Source: Actinokineospora pegani (lineage in GTDB: Bacteria > Actinomycetota > Actinomycetes > Mycobacteriales > Pseudonocardiaceae). Taken from it: DNA of 64,000 nt. Under the pieces are notes generated by a model. That model made no database searches. It was not told the origin of the DNA and was given only the letters and a program-made list of their open reading frames with translations. Where the stretch lies: the NCBI RefSeq assembly GCF_009745975.1, contig NZ_WHOL01000074.1, positions 1 through 64,000 on the forward strand, in the 5' to 3' direction. Below, one piece after another: positions 7,039-16,190 of this stretch. The position numbers were made by a program, and so were the translations under genes. Numbering within the stretch: the first letter of the stretch is position 1; each line of letters starts with the position of its first letter.

Positions 7039-9180
7039 TCAGTCGATCGTGGGGAATTGGCCGAAGACGCCGGCCAGCTTGGACTGGGTGTCGGTGAGGG
7101 AGGTCAGACCCGACGGGCCAGTCGCGGGGAGGGTGTGCACGTCCAGGACCTCGAACAGGTCGCCGGAGAACACGCCCGCGCCGGAGTCCAGGCCGGGCAT
7201 GGCCGAGGCGTCCGAGCGGGAGTTGTTGGTGTGGATGTGGGCGTTGTTGATGACCGGGGTCAGTGCCGCCTGGGCGGGCAGGGCGCCGAAGTGGCCGGAC
7301 GGGCGACCGCCGCCGAGGGGGGCCTGGGCGGGGCGGTGGGTGGGTCGCTGCGGCAGGCCCGCAACGGTGTTCAGGCCGGGCAGTGCGGGGGCGTCCGCAC
7401 GGGTCTTCGCGGTGTGCGGCCGGCGGTTGTTGAGCACCCCGCCCAGCAGGCCCTGGGTGGGCAGAGCGCTGATGTTGGTGTTCGGGCGGCCACCGCCGAG
7501 CACGCCCTCGATCGGCAGAGCGGGGGTGGCCGCGCGCGCCTTCGAGTTCTGGGGCTGGCGGCTGCTGAGGACCGGGATCGGCAACCCCGGGGCGGACAGG
7601 GTGGCGATGTGGTCGGTCGGGCGGTTGAGCAGGCCCTGGGCGGGCGAGCCCTGGGTGGGCCACTGCGGCATGCCCTCGGCGGTCAGGGCGGGGATGAGCT
7701 GGGTCAGCTCGGTGGCCGAGACGAAGTCCCTCGTGCCCGCGAGCACGTTGCCGCCCGCGGGGGGGCCGGAGCGGCCCAGGGGCAGCGTGTCGAGCAGCGA
7801 ACCGGCCAGCGGCACGTTCGACAGGAGGCCGCCGCCCGTGGGCAGGTCGGCGATCGGGTTGGCGCGGCCCTGCAGCACCGTGGGCGCCTTGGTCAGCGGC
7901 AGCGCGCCCGCCTTGGGCAGGCTGAGCGGGACGAGGTTCTCATCGGCGGCGAGATCGCCCTTGGGGGTGGTGTTGCTGATCGCGTCGGCGAGGATGTTGA
8001 TCGGGACGCCGAAGATCGGTGCGCTGCCACCCACGGGCAGGACGCCGTGCAGACCGGACAGGTTGCCCACCTCACCGGGAGTCTTGGAAATGCCGCCGAC
8101 GGCGCCGGCGGTGGTGTTGTCCAACGCGTCGGGCGCCTGCGCGATGAGCGCCCCCACGGTGTTGGCCTGCGGATCGGCCAGCGCCCCGGCCGGGATGTCG
8201 GTCAGGTCGCCGGTCAGGTGGCCCGTCAGGTCGCCCGCGTCCCTGCTGGTGAACAGGGCGCCCGCGGAGGCCGAGGCGACGTCGGAGACCGAGTCGCCGA
8301 CCGTCTGCACGAGCGGGTTGACGACCGTGCCCGGCAGCGAGCGGATCTCGCCGGGGGCGGCGGCCGGGCCGCGCGCGGGGCGGTTGACCGCCGCCGCGTC
8401 GTTGACGGCCTGCATGGCCTGGGGAGCCATCGAGGCTGCGTCGAAGGCGCCGCTGTCGGGGCCGAACGCCTGGCTCGACAGCACGTCGGGGGCCTGGGGG
8501 ATGTCGCCCGCGAACACGCCGTGGACGTCGGCGCCCTCGGACCTGCTGAGCTTGGCGCTCTCGTGGCCGAGGTCGCCGCTGGCACGCGTGCCGTTGGTGA
8601 GCGACTCGATCGGGCCTGCGCCGGGCTGGCCGCTGTCGAGGCCCAGGATCGAGTCCAGGCCGGTGGTGTGCACGTAGACCGGGGCGCCCGCGAGGTCCAG
8701 GCGCTCCGAGTGCTGCGGCTCGGTGCCCGCGAGCGCGTGGCCGTCGATCGGGACCGGGGTGGTCCAGTCGAGGATGACGACGTGGTCCGCGATCGACTGG
8801 GTCAGGTTGTCGGTGCCGAGCGGGGTGGCGGTGCCCGCGGTCGGGCTCGGGTCGATGGCGACCGGGACGCCGTCGGCGGCGGACTTGCCCGAGGCCGGGT
8901 CGGCCGCCTCGAGGCCGCCGTCGCCGAGCGGGAGGTGGCCGAGGACCGCCTCCGGGGGGATCGAGAGGGTGTGGTCGATCAACGGCAGGTCGCGCTGGCC
9001 GAACGGGGTTCCGGTGGCGCTGCCGTCGAGGTGGGCCGGGATGTTGGGCACGGCGTCCAACGCGTTCGCGAGACGGTCGGGGTTGACGTCCTCGTCCGCG
9101 GAGGCGATGCCGGTTCCCAGCATCAGCAGACCCCCGGTGACAAGCGCGGTCTGGAGGCCGCGCATCGCCCAGGTGTGCAT
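7039..9180 (-). CDS. Secreted low-complexity repeat protein of unknown function
   Basis: ATG 9180 is preferred over ATG 9198, because the only ribosome-site-like sequence (AAGGAGA) lies between them. The 713-residue product opens MHTWAMRGLQTALVTGGLLM and has a signal peptide cleaved after GIASA. The rest is Gly/Ala/Pro/Leu-rich with little regular fold. About three diverged repeats of roughly 40-45 residues occupy the last 200 residues, recognisable by ALPTQGLLGGVLNN / ALPAQAALTPVINN followed by HTxxxRxDAxALPGL. No catalytic motif or membrane anchor is visible. A cell-wall or aerial-surface structural role is a guess. Confidence 0.7.
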   Translation of the reverse strand: MHTWAMRGLQTALVTGGLLMLGTGIASADEDVNPDRLANALDAVPNIPAHLDGSATGTPFGQRDLPLIDHTLSIPPEAVLGHLPLGDGGLEAADPASGKSAADGVPVAIDPSPTAGTATPLGTDNLTQSIADHVVILDWTTPVPIDGHALAGTEPQHSERLDLAGAPVYVHTTGLDSILGLDSGQPGAGPIESLTNGTRASGDLGHESAKLSRSEGADVHGVFAGDIPQAPDVLSSQAFGPDSGAFDAASMAPQAMQAVNDAAAVNRPARGPAAAPGEIRSLPGTVVNPLVQTVGDSVSDVASASAGALFTSRDAGDLTGHLTGDLTDIPAGALADPQANTVGALIAQAPDALDNTTAGAVGGISKTPGEVGNLSGLHGVLPVGGSAPIFGVPINILADAISNTTPKGDLAADENLVPLSLPKAGALPLTKAPTVLQGRANPIADLPTGGGLLSNVPLAGSLLDTLPLGRSGPPAGGNVLAGTRDFVSATELTQLIPALTAEGMPQWPTQGSPAQGLLNRPTDHIATLSAPGLPIPVLSSRQPQNSKARAATPALPIEGVLGGGRPNTNISALPTQGLLGGVLNNRRPHTAKTRADAPALPGLNTVAGLPQRPTHRPAQAPLGGGRPSGHFGALPAQAALTPVINNAHIHTNNSRSDASAMPGLDSGAGVFSGDLFEVLDVHTLPATGPSGLTSLTDTQSKLAGVFGQFPTID

Positions 9181-9323
9181 TCTGGTGTTCTCCTTCATCG
9201 GGATGGCACGGGCGGCCGACGCCGAGGCGTCAGGGGATCAGGCCGCCCATCGGGGATCACGGGACCACTGGGTCCGCGTGGGGGGGGTCAAGGTCGTGCG
9301 ACAGGTGCGTCAGGACTGCGGCG

Positions 9324-9364
9324 GCTGGGCCGGTGCGGAGCGCGTTCGGGCTCCGCCGCCCAGC
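9324..9364 (-). terminator. Probable terminator after the gene ending at 9373
   Basis: GCTGGGC (9324-9330) pairs with GCCCAGC (9358-9364) and GCGGAG (9335-9340) with CTCCGC (9351-9356), forming an imperfect GC-rich hairpin immediately downstream of the minus-strand stop codon. Confidence 0.55.
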
Positions 9365-9372
9365 GGCGGGGA

Positions 9373-10128
9373 TCAGTCGGGGGTGACGCCGGGCTGGGTG
9401 CCCGCCGAGGCGGGGACCCTGGTCTCGTCGGGGCGCACAGCCGCGATGGGGACGAGCTTGATGCTGGCGGGGACCGTGCCGAGCAGACCGGAAGCGGGCG
9501 CGTTGGCGTTGCTGCCCGCGCCGGTGTGCGTGGGGTTGAGCGGGGCGGGAGTGGCGAAGGGGGTCTGCTGGGCGGGGCTGGGAGCCGGAGCGGGCTCCGG
9601 CGAGCCGCGCGTGGGTGCCGCCGCGCTGGGAGCGCTCGGCGCAGCGACGCGCTCTTCGGTCTCGACGTGGGGTGCGGCGGGCGCTTCGGCCTGCGCGGGG
9701 GTGGGCTGCACGGCCGGGGCCTGCGGCGGCGCGGGCGCCTGTGCGGCGGGCGCGGTCTCCGGCTCGTCCGGGCGCGCGTCGGTCGGCGCGGGCGGGGCCA
9801 CCGGCTGGGTCGCCTCGACCGGGTCGAGGTGGGTGGTGAGGTCGCGGCCGATGTCCTCGACGACGTCGCGGGCGCGCTCGGGGTCGAGCAGTTCACCGAG
9901 GCCGTCGGTCACGTTGGTGGCGGTGGTCTGCAGGACGGTGGCGCCCTCGGCGAGGACCGGGAGACCGCTGATCGGCTGGGGCGGGGTGGGCAGGGCGGGG
10001 GCTGCGCTCGCGGACGCGGTGGACAGCGCCCACGCGGCGGCCGTGGCGGCGATGCCGCCACCGAGGACCAGCAGGCCGCGCGAGAGCGCGCGCCGCACGG
10101 CGGTGGTCTCCCTCTGCTGCGCGCCCAC
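9373..10128 (-). CDS. Secreted Pro/Ala-rich protein of unknown function
   Basis: The 251-residue product has an N-terminal signal sequence (LSRGLLVLGGGIAATAAAWA, cleaved near STASASA/AP). A short segment (about 50-110, including DGLGELLDPERARDVVEDIG) may form helices; the rest is a Pro/Ala-rich disordered tail. No domain, cysteine or anchor is recognised. It lies upstream of, and in the same direction as, the 713-residue secreted repeat protein, separated by about 190 bp with a hairpin between, so the two may share regulation without being one operon. Confidence 0.65.
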   Translation of the reverse strand: MGAQQRETTAVRRALSRGLLVLGGGIAATAAAWALSTASASAAPALPTPPQPISGLPVLAEGATVLQTTATNVTDGLGELLDPERARDVVEDIGRDLTTHLDPVEATQPVAPPAPTDARPDEPETAPAAQAPAPPQAPAVQPTPAQAEAPAAPHVETEERVAAPSAPSAAAPTRGSPEPAPAPSPAQQTPFATPAPLNPTHTGAGSNANAPASGLLGTVPASIKLVPIAAVRPDETRVPASAGTQPGVTPD

Positions 10129-10334
10129 GGTTCGGTGACCCTGTGCCTTCCGATCGACTGCGCACGGTCAACCCCGTGCAAGGCAGACACTTTCACCACA
10201 ACGGGATGCGAGGCGAGCGTGACCAGGGAGACCCACCGGATCGTGTGACAAACACAGAGTGTTTCCACAGGTAACTCAGAGTCGATACCGCCAGGTCGGG
10301 TCTGGACTTTGTGAAAACTGTCCACAGCGATTGA

Positions 10335-12554
10335 TCATGCGCGCTTGAGGACTCGGGTGGCGCCCGCGGCCACCGTGGTGGCGAGGATCCACCCGACGGC
10401 GATCAGGGTTCCGGCGAGCCACTGCGACGGCCCGGTCATCTGCCACATCCCGTCCTGGCCGAGGTCGATGATCGGCAGCAGCAGGTCGGTGGCCAGGATC
10501 GCCGGGTTCCACACCGGGTCGGTGTCGGAGTTGAGCCGGGTCATCCGGTGCGTCAGGAACCAGGCGAAGCCGATCAGCCAGAACCCGACCAGCCACAGGA
10601 TCGCCAGCCACGGCCGGTAGCCGTAGCCCACGGTCCACTCCTGCAGCTTCCCCCACATCCGCCCGGCCAGGTGCAGCTCGGAGTACCGGCGGCGCTGGCG
10701 CTCCATCTGCACGAGCTGCGCCATCTCCTCCTCGCCGCCCTCGGAGTAGACCGTGGCCAGCCGCTCGTAGGGGCCGGGCGCGAAGTCCGGCTGCACCGCG
10801 CGCAGCCAAGCCAGCCGGGTCCGCACCGGGACCTCCGGCACCGCCCGCACCGCCTCGTAGGTGAAGTCCTCGACGTCGATGCCGCCGCGCGCGGCCCACA
10901 GGCCGGGCCCGTCGGTCACCGAGACGACGGTGGCGCGCGAGAGGTTGACCGCCCCGGCGGGCGGGCGGTGCTCGGGGAACAGCAGCACCAGCTCGTGCGC
11001 GGTCAACCCGTAGGCCTGCAGCGCCTTGGTCGCGACGGGGTGGCCGGGTTTGGTCCGCCCGCCCAGCCGCGCGCCCGCGAAGGTCGCCCGCTTGCCCACC
11101 TCGGTCAGCCGGACGCGCACGCCGCCGATGGCCCGGAAGCCCCGGCTGCACAGCAGGTCCTTGCCGATGGTGGCCACGCGCGCGTCGAGCGAGGGCTTGA
11201 CCGTGCCGTCCGGGCGCAGGCGCGGGGTGAGCAGGTGCGCGCCGGAGCAGTCGAGGCTGGACCCGATGCTGGCGTTCTGCAACCGGATCGACCCGCAGGC
11301 GCGCAGCCTGCGCAGGAACAGCGTGCCCGCCACGCGCAGCCGGTCGGCGAACAGCGCGTCGCCGCCCGGGTTGCGCAGCCGGGCCCTGGACAGGCTGGCG
11401 CTGCCGTGCACGGTGCCGTCGACGAGCCGGACCTGGCCGTAGGCCAGCAGCGAGCCCTCGCGGCTGCCCCGGCTGGGGTCGCGCGCCTCGACGTCGCCGC
11501 CGACCTCGATCCCGTCGCCGACCAGGGCCAGCGGCACGGTCTCCACCGGCCTGCCCTCGGCGAACGCCGCCGCCAGCCCGGCGACGTGCGCGCGGTGGCC
11601 GATGGTGGCCCCGGACAGCAGCAGGTGCCCGCCGATCCGGGCGCCGCGCAGGCCGAGCGCGCCCTCGGCGCGGAAGCCGCGGTCGAAGCGCAGGTCGCCG
11701 TCGACGCGCAGCCGGTCGGCGTCGAGCGCGTAGCCGTTGCCGTCGCCGTCACCGCCGCTGGGCAGCACCAGGACGCGCTGGTCGCGCGCGGGCGGGTCGG
11801 TCAGGTGCGCGGAGGAGAACACGGCGTCGCCGCCGATGCGGGCCCCGGACAGGCGCACGGCGCCCGCGGCCTCGAAACCGTTGTCGCAGAACAGGCTGTC
11901 GGTGACCGCGAGACCGGAGGCCTCCAGCGCGACACCGCCCGGGTTGCGCAGCTCGGCGTCGGACAGGTGCACGCCGCCGCCGACGTCGGCGCCGGACAGC
12001 AGCACCTCCCCGTGCACCCGCAGCGCGAACGCCTGCACCGACCCGGACACCCGCAGCCGCTCGGCGCGGACGGCGACGCCCTCGGGGTGGTCGAGCACGG
12101 CCCGCGACAGCCGCAGCGTGCCCTCGACCGAGGCGTCGGTCAGGTCGAGCACGCCCGCGCAGTGGAAACCCAGCTCCAGCCGCAGGTCGCTGCCCACGCG
12201 CAGGTTGCGGGCGCGCAGGCCGGGCACCGCGCAGCCGCGCAGGCTCAGCGCCAGCAGGCGGGCCATGCGCAGGTCTGGGGCGGTGTCGAAGACGCAGCCG
12301 TGCAGGCTGATCAGGTGGCCGACCTCGCGGCCCTCCAGCTCCAGCTCCCCGGTGATGTGGGCGTTGTCCAGGCGAAGCGCCGGAGAGGCGTCCGCACCCA
12401 GCGGGTAACCCCCGACGAGCAGGGCGGAGAGCACGTCGCCGCGCACTGGCGCGCCGCCGAGGTCGAGCGCGGCGCCGGTGCCGAACGCGGCCCGGACCTC
12501 CTGCTCGATGTCGGTGAGTTGAGCAGCGGGTATCCGGGTCGTCACACTGCCCAT
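10335..12554 (-). CDS. Large beta-helix-like protein with C-terminal membrane helices, unknown function
   Basis: The start is set at ATG 12554 (MGSVTTRIPAAQL), giving 739 residues. About 60-470 carry many short repeats such as LSGARIGG, LSGADVGGG and LRGARIGGHLLLSGATIG. These resemble pentapeptide or right-handed beta-helix coils and suggest a long solenoid. A charged region follows (YERLATVYSEGGEEEMAQLV and MERQRRRYSELHLAGRMWG), then hydrophobic helices (WLAILWLVGFWLIGFAWF and a final pair). Relatives are often annotated as membrane-associated oxidoreductases, but I see no cofactor site and do not adopt that name. It is divergent from the AI-2E family transporter gene. Confidence 0.75.
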   Translation of the reverse strand: MGSVTTRIPAAQLTDIEQEVRAAFGTGAALDLGGAPVRGDVLSALLVGGYPLGADASPALRLDNAHITGELELEGREVGHLISLHGCVFDTAPDLRMARLLALSLRGCAVPGLRARNLRVGSDLRLELGFHCAGVLDLTDASVEGTLRLSRAVLDHPEGVAVRAERLRVSGSVQAFALRVHGEVLLSGADVGGGVHLSDAELRNPGGVALEASGLAVTDSLFCDNGFEAAGAVRLSGARIGGDAVFSSAHLTDPPARDQRVLVLPSGGDGDGNGYALDADRLRVDGDLRFDRGFRAEGALGLRGARIGGHLLLSGATIGHRAHVAGLAAAFAEGRPVETVPLALVGDGIEVGGDVEARDPSRGSREGSLLAYGQVRLVDGTVHGSASLSRARLRNPGGDALFADRLRVAGTLFLRRLRACGSIRLQNASIGSSLDCSGAHLLTPRLRPDGTVKPSLDARVATIGKDLLCSRGFRAIGGVRVRLTEVGKRATFAGARLGGRTKPGHPVATKALQAYGLTAHELVLLFPEHRPPAGAVNLSRATVVSVTDGPGLWAARGGIDVEDFTYEAVRAVPEVPVRTRLAWLRAVQPDFAPGPYERLATVYSEGGEEEMAQLVQMERQRRRYSELHLAGRMWGKLQEWTVGYGYRPWLAILWLVGFWLIGFAWFLTHRMTRLNSDTDPVWNPAILATDLLLPIIDLGQDGMWQMTGPSQWLAGTLIAVGWILATTVAAGATRVLKRA

Positions 12555-12608
12555 CTCATCAGAGGAAACCCGCAGCGCCAGGGGGTTTGTGCGGATACCG
12601 TGATCGCG

Positions 12609-13790
12609 GTGAGCAGAAACATCGTGGCGGGCCGCAAGAGCAAGCCCGCCCCGGCGCTGGAGGACGTCACCCCGCTGGTCCCCAGGGGGCTGCGGGTGAG
12701 CGCCGCGCTGTCGTGGCGGTTCCTCGTGGTGATCGGCGCGATGTACGCCGTGATCTGGCTGATGGGCTACTTCGCCACGCTCGTGGTGCCGATCGCGATC
12801 GCGATCCTGCTCTCGGCGCTGATGGCCCCCGGGGTCAGCGCGCTGATGCGCTGGCGGGTGCCGCGCGGCCTGGCGACGGCGATCGTGCTCGTCGGCGGGC
12901 TGGCGATCCTGGGCGGTGTGCTGACCTTCGTGGTCACCGAGTTCATCAGCGGCCTGCCCGACCTGCAAACGCAGGTCGGCTCCAGCCTCGACACGGTGCG
13001 CACCTGGCTGGCCGACGGTCCGCTGCACCTGCGGCAGGACCAGATCCAGCAGTTCCTCACCACCGCCATCGACTCGATCAAGAACAACCAGTCCGAGATC
13101 ACCACGGGCGCGCTCACGACCGCGGCGACCATCGGCGAGATCCTCACGGGGATGCTGCTCACGCTGTTCGTGCTCATCTTCTTCCTCTACGACGGCGGCG
13201 GCATCTGGTCGTTCCTGGTGCGCGGCGTGCCCGACCGGGTGCGCGACCGGGTCGACGTCGCCGGGCGGCGCGGGTTCTCCTCGCTGGTCAGCTACGTGCG
13301 CGCGACCGCGGCGGTGGCCGTGGTCGACGCGGTGGGCGTCGGCGTGGGGCTGTGGCTGGTCGGGGTGCCGCTGGTGGTGCCGCTGGCCGCGCTGGTGTTC
13401 CTCACCGCGTTCATCCCGATCATCGGCGCGCTGCTGGCGGGCAGCGTCGCCATCCTGATCGCGCTGGTGGCCAACGGGCCGATCCAGGCGCTGGTCGTGC
13501 TGGCGATCCTGATCGGTGTGATGCAACTGGAGAGCCACGTGCTGCAACCGTGGCTGCTGGGCCGCGCGGTGCGGCTGCACCCGCTGGCCGTCGTCGTCGC
13601 GATCGCCGCGGGCCTGGTCTCGGCGGGCATCGCGGGCGCGCTGCTGTCGGTGCCGCTGCTGGCCGTGCTCAACGCGGGCATCCGGTCGCTGCTCAAGGAG
13701 GTCGACCCCGACCCGGACGAGATCGAGCCGCTGGAGCCGGTCGCGTCCCACCCCAACGCCAACCCGGCTGGGGCGGGGGAACCGGGGTGA
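12609..13790 (+). CDS. AI-2E family transporter (PF01594-type membrane protein)
   Basis: Polytopic membrane protein of the AI-2E/PurR-regulated permease family, whose characterised members include sodium/proton antiporters and putative autoinducer exporters; the substrate here is unknown. Typical features are paired N-terminal helices (VVIGAMYAVIWLMGYFATLV and the following one), a soluble middle region (about 110-165) and the C-terminal motif LVFLTAFIPIIGALLAG with QLESHVLQPWLLGRAV. GTG 12609 is used; GTG 12600 is also in frame. The stop overlaps the next gene's GTG, so it is the first gene of an operon with a two-component system. Confidence 0.88.
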   Translation: MSRNIVAGRKSKPAPALEDVTPLVPRGLRVSAALSWRFLVVIGAMYAVIWLMGYFATLVVPIAIAILLSALMAPGVSALMRWRVPRGLATAIVLVGGLAILGGVLTFVVTEFISGLPDLQTQVGSSLDTVRTWLADGPLHLRQDQIQQFLTTAIDSIKNNQSEITTGALTTAATIGEILTGMLLTLFVLIFFLYDGGGIWSFLVRGVPDRVRDRVDVAGRRGFSSLVSYVRATAAVAVVDAVGVGVGLWLVGVPLVVPLAALVFLTAFIPIIGALLAGSVAILIALVANGPIQALVVLAILIGVMQLESHVLQPWLLGRAVRLHPLAVVVAIAAGLVSAGIAGALLSVPLLAVLNAGIRSLLKEVDPDPDEIEPLEPVASHPNANPAGAGEPG

Positions 13791-14899
13791 TCGACCGGCG
13801 CGACCCGACCACGCCGCTGTGGCGCGCCGCCGTCCTGCTGCGGGTGATCACCCTGGTGTTCGCCGCCGCCATCGTGGCCACCCACCAGGGCGAGTACGAC
13901 AGGACGTGGCTGGCCTGGGTCGTGATCGGCGCGATGGCCGCGTGGACGGCCGCCTCGGCGGCGCACTACCTGCGGGCCGGGCACGGGGCGCCCTGGTTCA
14001 TCGCGCTCGACGTGGTGTTCTGCACGGCGGTGATGGCCTCCTCGCGGCTGGTGCTGACCCCGGAGCAGCTCGCCGGGGCGGTGCCGCTGGTGCCGACGGT
14101 CTGGGTGACCGCGGTGGTCGCCTTCGGCGCGGTGCGGGCCGGGATGCTCGGCGGCGCGACGTGCGGGCTGGTCATCTCGGCGGTCAACTTCCTGGTGCGC
14201 GAGCGCGTCGACGTCGACCTGACCAGGGACATGGTGCTGCTGGTCGGCATCGGCGGGGTGCTGGGCCTGGCCGCGTCGACCTCGCGCGCCTCGGCGGCCC
14301 GGCTGGCGGCCGCGGAGCGGATCGAGGCGGCGGCCGCCGAGCGGGAGCGGCTGGCCAGGGGCATCCACGACAGCGTCCTGCAGGTGCTGGCCCGGGTCCG
14401 CAAGCGGGGCAGGGAGGTCGGCGGAGAGGCCGCCGAGCTGGGTGAGCTGGCCGGGCGGCAGGAGGTGGCGCTGCGCGCGCTGGTCTCGGCCGCCCCGCTG
14501 GAATCGGCGGGCGGGTCGGCCGACCTGCGCGGGATGGTGCAGGTGCTGGCGACCGACCGGGTGCAGATCTCGGTGCCCGGCACGCCGGTGGTGCTGCCCG
14601 AGGAGACGGCGGCGGAGCTGTCGCTGCTGGTCCGGGAGGCGCTGGTGAACGTCGAGCGGCACGCGGGCCCGGCGGCCAGGGCGTGGGTGCTGCTGGAGGA
14701 CCTGGGCTCGGAGGTCGTGCTCAGCGTCCGCGACGACGGGGTGGGCATGGCCCCCGGCAGACTGGCCGAGGCCTCGGCGCAGGGCAGGCTGGGCGTGGCC
14801 CGGTCCATCCGCGGCAGGGTCGAGTCGCTCGGCGGCGAGGTCAGCTTGGAGACTGGGCCCGGTCAGGGCGTGGAGTGGGAGTTGCGGGTGCCGAGATGA
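13787..14899 (+). CDS. Membrane sensor histidine kinase (NarL/MacS-type)
   Basis: About 370 residues. The N-terminal half has five or six hydrophobic helices and no large extracellular sensor domain. After a linker helix (AARLAAAERIEAAAAERERL) comes the HisKA_3-type phosphoacceptor ARGIHDSVLQVLARVRKRG, whose His is the likely phosphorylation site. The ATPase domain shows REALVNVERHAG (N box) and VRDDGVGMAPG (G1 box). The GTG start overlaps the previous stop codon, and its own stop overlaps the response-regulator start in ATGA. The signal is unknown. Confidence 0.88.
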   Translation: MIDRRDPTTPLWRAAVLLRVITLVFAAAIVATHQGEYDRTWLAWVVIGAMAAWTAASAAHYLRAGHGAPWFIALDVVFCTAVMASSRLVLTPEQLAGAVPLVPTVWVTAVVAFGAVRAGMLGGATCGLVISAVNFLVRERVDVDLTRDMVLLVGIGGVLGLAASTSRASAARLAAAERIEAAAAERERLARGIHDSVLQVLARVRKRGREVGGEAAELGELAGRQEVALRALVSAAPLESAGGSADLRGMVQVLATDRVQISVPGTPVVLPEETAAELSLLVREALVNVERHAGPAARAWVLLEDLGSEVVLSVRDDGVGMAPGRLAEASAQGRLGVARSIRGRVESLGGEVSLETGPGQGVEWELRVPR

Positions 14900-15531
14900 T
14901 CTCTGTGATGGTGGTCGACGACCACCCCATGTGGCGCGACGGCGTGGCCAGGGACCTGGCCGAGCGCGGCTTCGACGTGTGCGCGACCGCGGCCGACGCC
15001 GCCGCGGCCGTGCGGGTGGCCGCCACGGTCCGCCCCGACGTGGTGCTGATGGACCTCAACCTCGGCCCGGACTCCGGTGCCGACGCGACCCGCGAGATCA
15101 CCGCGGCGCTGCCGCAGACCCGGGTCCTGGTCCTGTCGGCCAGCGGCGAGCACGACGACGTCCTGCAGGCGGTCAAGGCGGGCGCCTCGGGGTACCTGGT
15201 CAAGTCGGCCTCGGCGGTGGAGCTGGAGGACGCCGTGCGCCGGACCGCGGCGGGCGACGCGGTGTTCACCGCGGGGCTGGCCGGGCTGGTCCTGGGCGAG
15301 TACCGGCGGATGTCCACCGAGCCGTCCCCGCCGCGGCTGACCGACCGGGAGACCGAGGTGCTGCGCCTGGTCGCCAAGGGCCTCACCGCCCGCCAGATCG
15401 CCGACCGCCTCGTGCTGTCGCACCGCACGGTCGAGAACCACGTCCAGTCGACCCTGCGCAAGCTGCAACTGCACAACCGCGTCGAGCTGGCCCGCTACGC
15501 GATCGAGCACGGACTGGACGAGAAGCCGTAA
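14896..15531 (+). CDS. LuxR/NarL-family response regulator
   Basis: Cognate regulator of the kinase it overlaps by 4 nt. The 211 residues comprise a receiver domain (MISVMVVDDHPMWRDGVA, the phosphoacceptor Asp in VVLMDLNLGPDSG, and the conserved Lys in GYLVKSAS) and a C-terminal LuxR helix-turn-helix (LTDRETEVLRLVAKGLTARQ, then SHRTVENHVQSTLRKL). It probably regulates genes in or near this operon, with the adjacent envelope-stress-type DUF1707 gene a plausible target. Confidence 0.92.
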   Translation: MISVMVVDDHPMWRDGVARDLAERGFDVCATAADAAAAVRVAATVRPDVVLMDLNLGPDSGADATREITAALPQTRVLVLSASGEHDDVLQAVKAGASGYLVKSASAVELEDAVRRTAAGDAVFTAGLAGLVLGEYRRMSTEPSPPRLTDRETEVLRLVAKGLTARQIADRLVLSHRTVENHVQSTLRKLQLHNRVELARYAIEHGLDEKP

Positions 15532-15541
15532 ACTGGACCCG
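15529..15541 (+). promoter_or_regulatory. Leaderless promoter of the DUF1707 gene
   Basis: TAAACT (15529-15534) is a good actinobacterial -10 hexamer placed exactly 6 nt before GTG 15541, so the transcript probably starts at the start codon. It overlaps the stop codon of the response regulator, giving the downstream gene its own promoter. Confidence 0.5.
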
Positions 15542-16155
15542 TGACGTCCCCCATCAGCCCCCGTGACCTGCGCGTCTCCGACGCCGAACGAGACCACGTC
15601 ATCTCCGTGCTGCAGAAGGCGATCGGCCACGGCCTGATAGACCTCGACGAGTTCACCCGGCGCACGGACGTCGCCCTCGCCGCCAAGACCCGCGGCGAGC
15701 TGAACGTCGTCCTCGTCGACCTCCCCGGCCTGTTCACCGGCGAGGCCCAGGACGCGGCCGAGCCGGAGCACCTGCGCGCCAACATGTCGACCGTCCGCCG
15801 CACCGGTGGCTGGGAGGTGCCCGAGCACCTGGTCGTCCACAACCGGATGGGCACGGTGGAGCTGGACTTCACCTCGGCCGTGATCAACCACAAGGTCGTC
15901 CACGTCGAGCTCGACAACACCGCGGGCTCGGTCGACCTGACCATCCCGGACGGCGCCCGGTGCGACCTGTCCGACCTGCGGACCTCGATCGGCGGGGAGA
16001 TCACCGAGCGCGGCGTCCGGGAGCAGGGCGTGTCCGCGCCGAAGTTCGTGCTGTCTGGCCTGGTCCGCGCGGGCAGCCTGACCATCCGCCGGGAGACGCG
16101 GTACCGGTTCGGGAAGCTGGCGATCAAGCGCAACGGCGGCTTCACCTGGCAGTAG
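15541..16155 (+). CDS. DUF1707 and LiaF-like C-terminal domain protein
   Basis: The 204-residue product has an N-terminal DUF1707 domain (LRVSDAERDHVISVLQKAIG, GLIDLDEFTRRTDVALAAKT), a helical domain common in actinobacterial envelope and regulatory proteins. Its C-terminal beta-rich half (HNRMGTVELDFTSAVINHKV, DLTIPDGARCDLSDLRTSIG) resembles the LiaF C-terminal fold. No membrane helix is evident, so it is probably cytoplasmic. It follows a two-component system by 10 nt, which fits a role in sensing or tuning envelope stress; that is inference. Confidence 0.8.
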   Translation: MTSPISPRDLRVSDAERDHVISVLQKAIGHGLIDLDEFTRRTDVALAAKTRGELNVVLVDLPGLFTGEAQDAAEPEHLRANMSTVRRTGGWEVPEHLVVHNRMGTVELDFTSAVINHKVVHVELDNTAGSVDLTIPDGARCDLSDLRTSIGGEITERGVREQGVSAPKFVLSGLVRAGSLTIRRETRYRFGKLAIKRNGGFTWQ

Positions 16156-16190
16156 GCCAGGACCACCGCCGCCGCGCTTGACCGCGCCGC

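Noticed and set aside
10261-10326. GTTTCCACA and CTGTCCACA as a DnaA-box cluster
   Set aside because: There are only two imperfect sites, too few to separate from chance.
10548-12599. Plus-strand open frame upstream of the AI-2E transporter, in the same frame
   Set aside because: It is antisense to the solenoid protein gene; the transporter begins at GTG 12609 or 12600.
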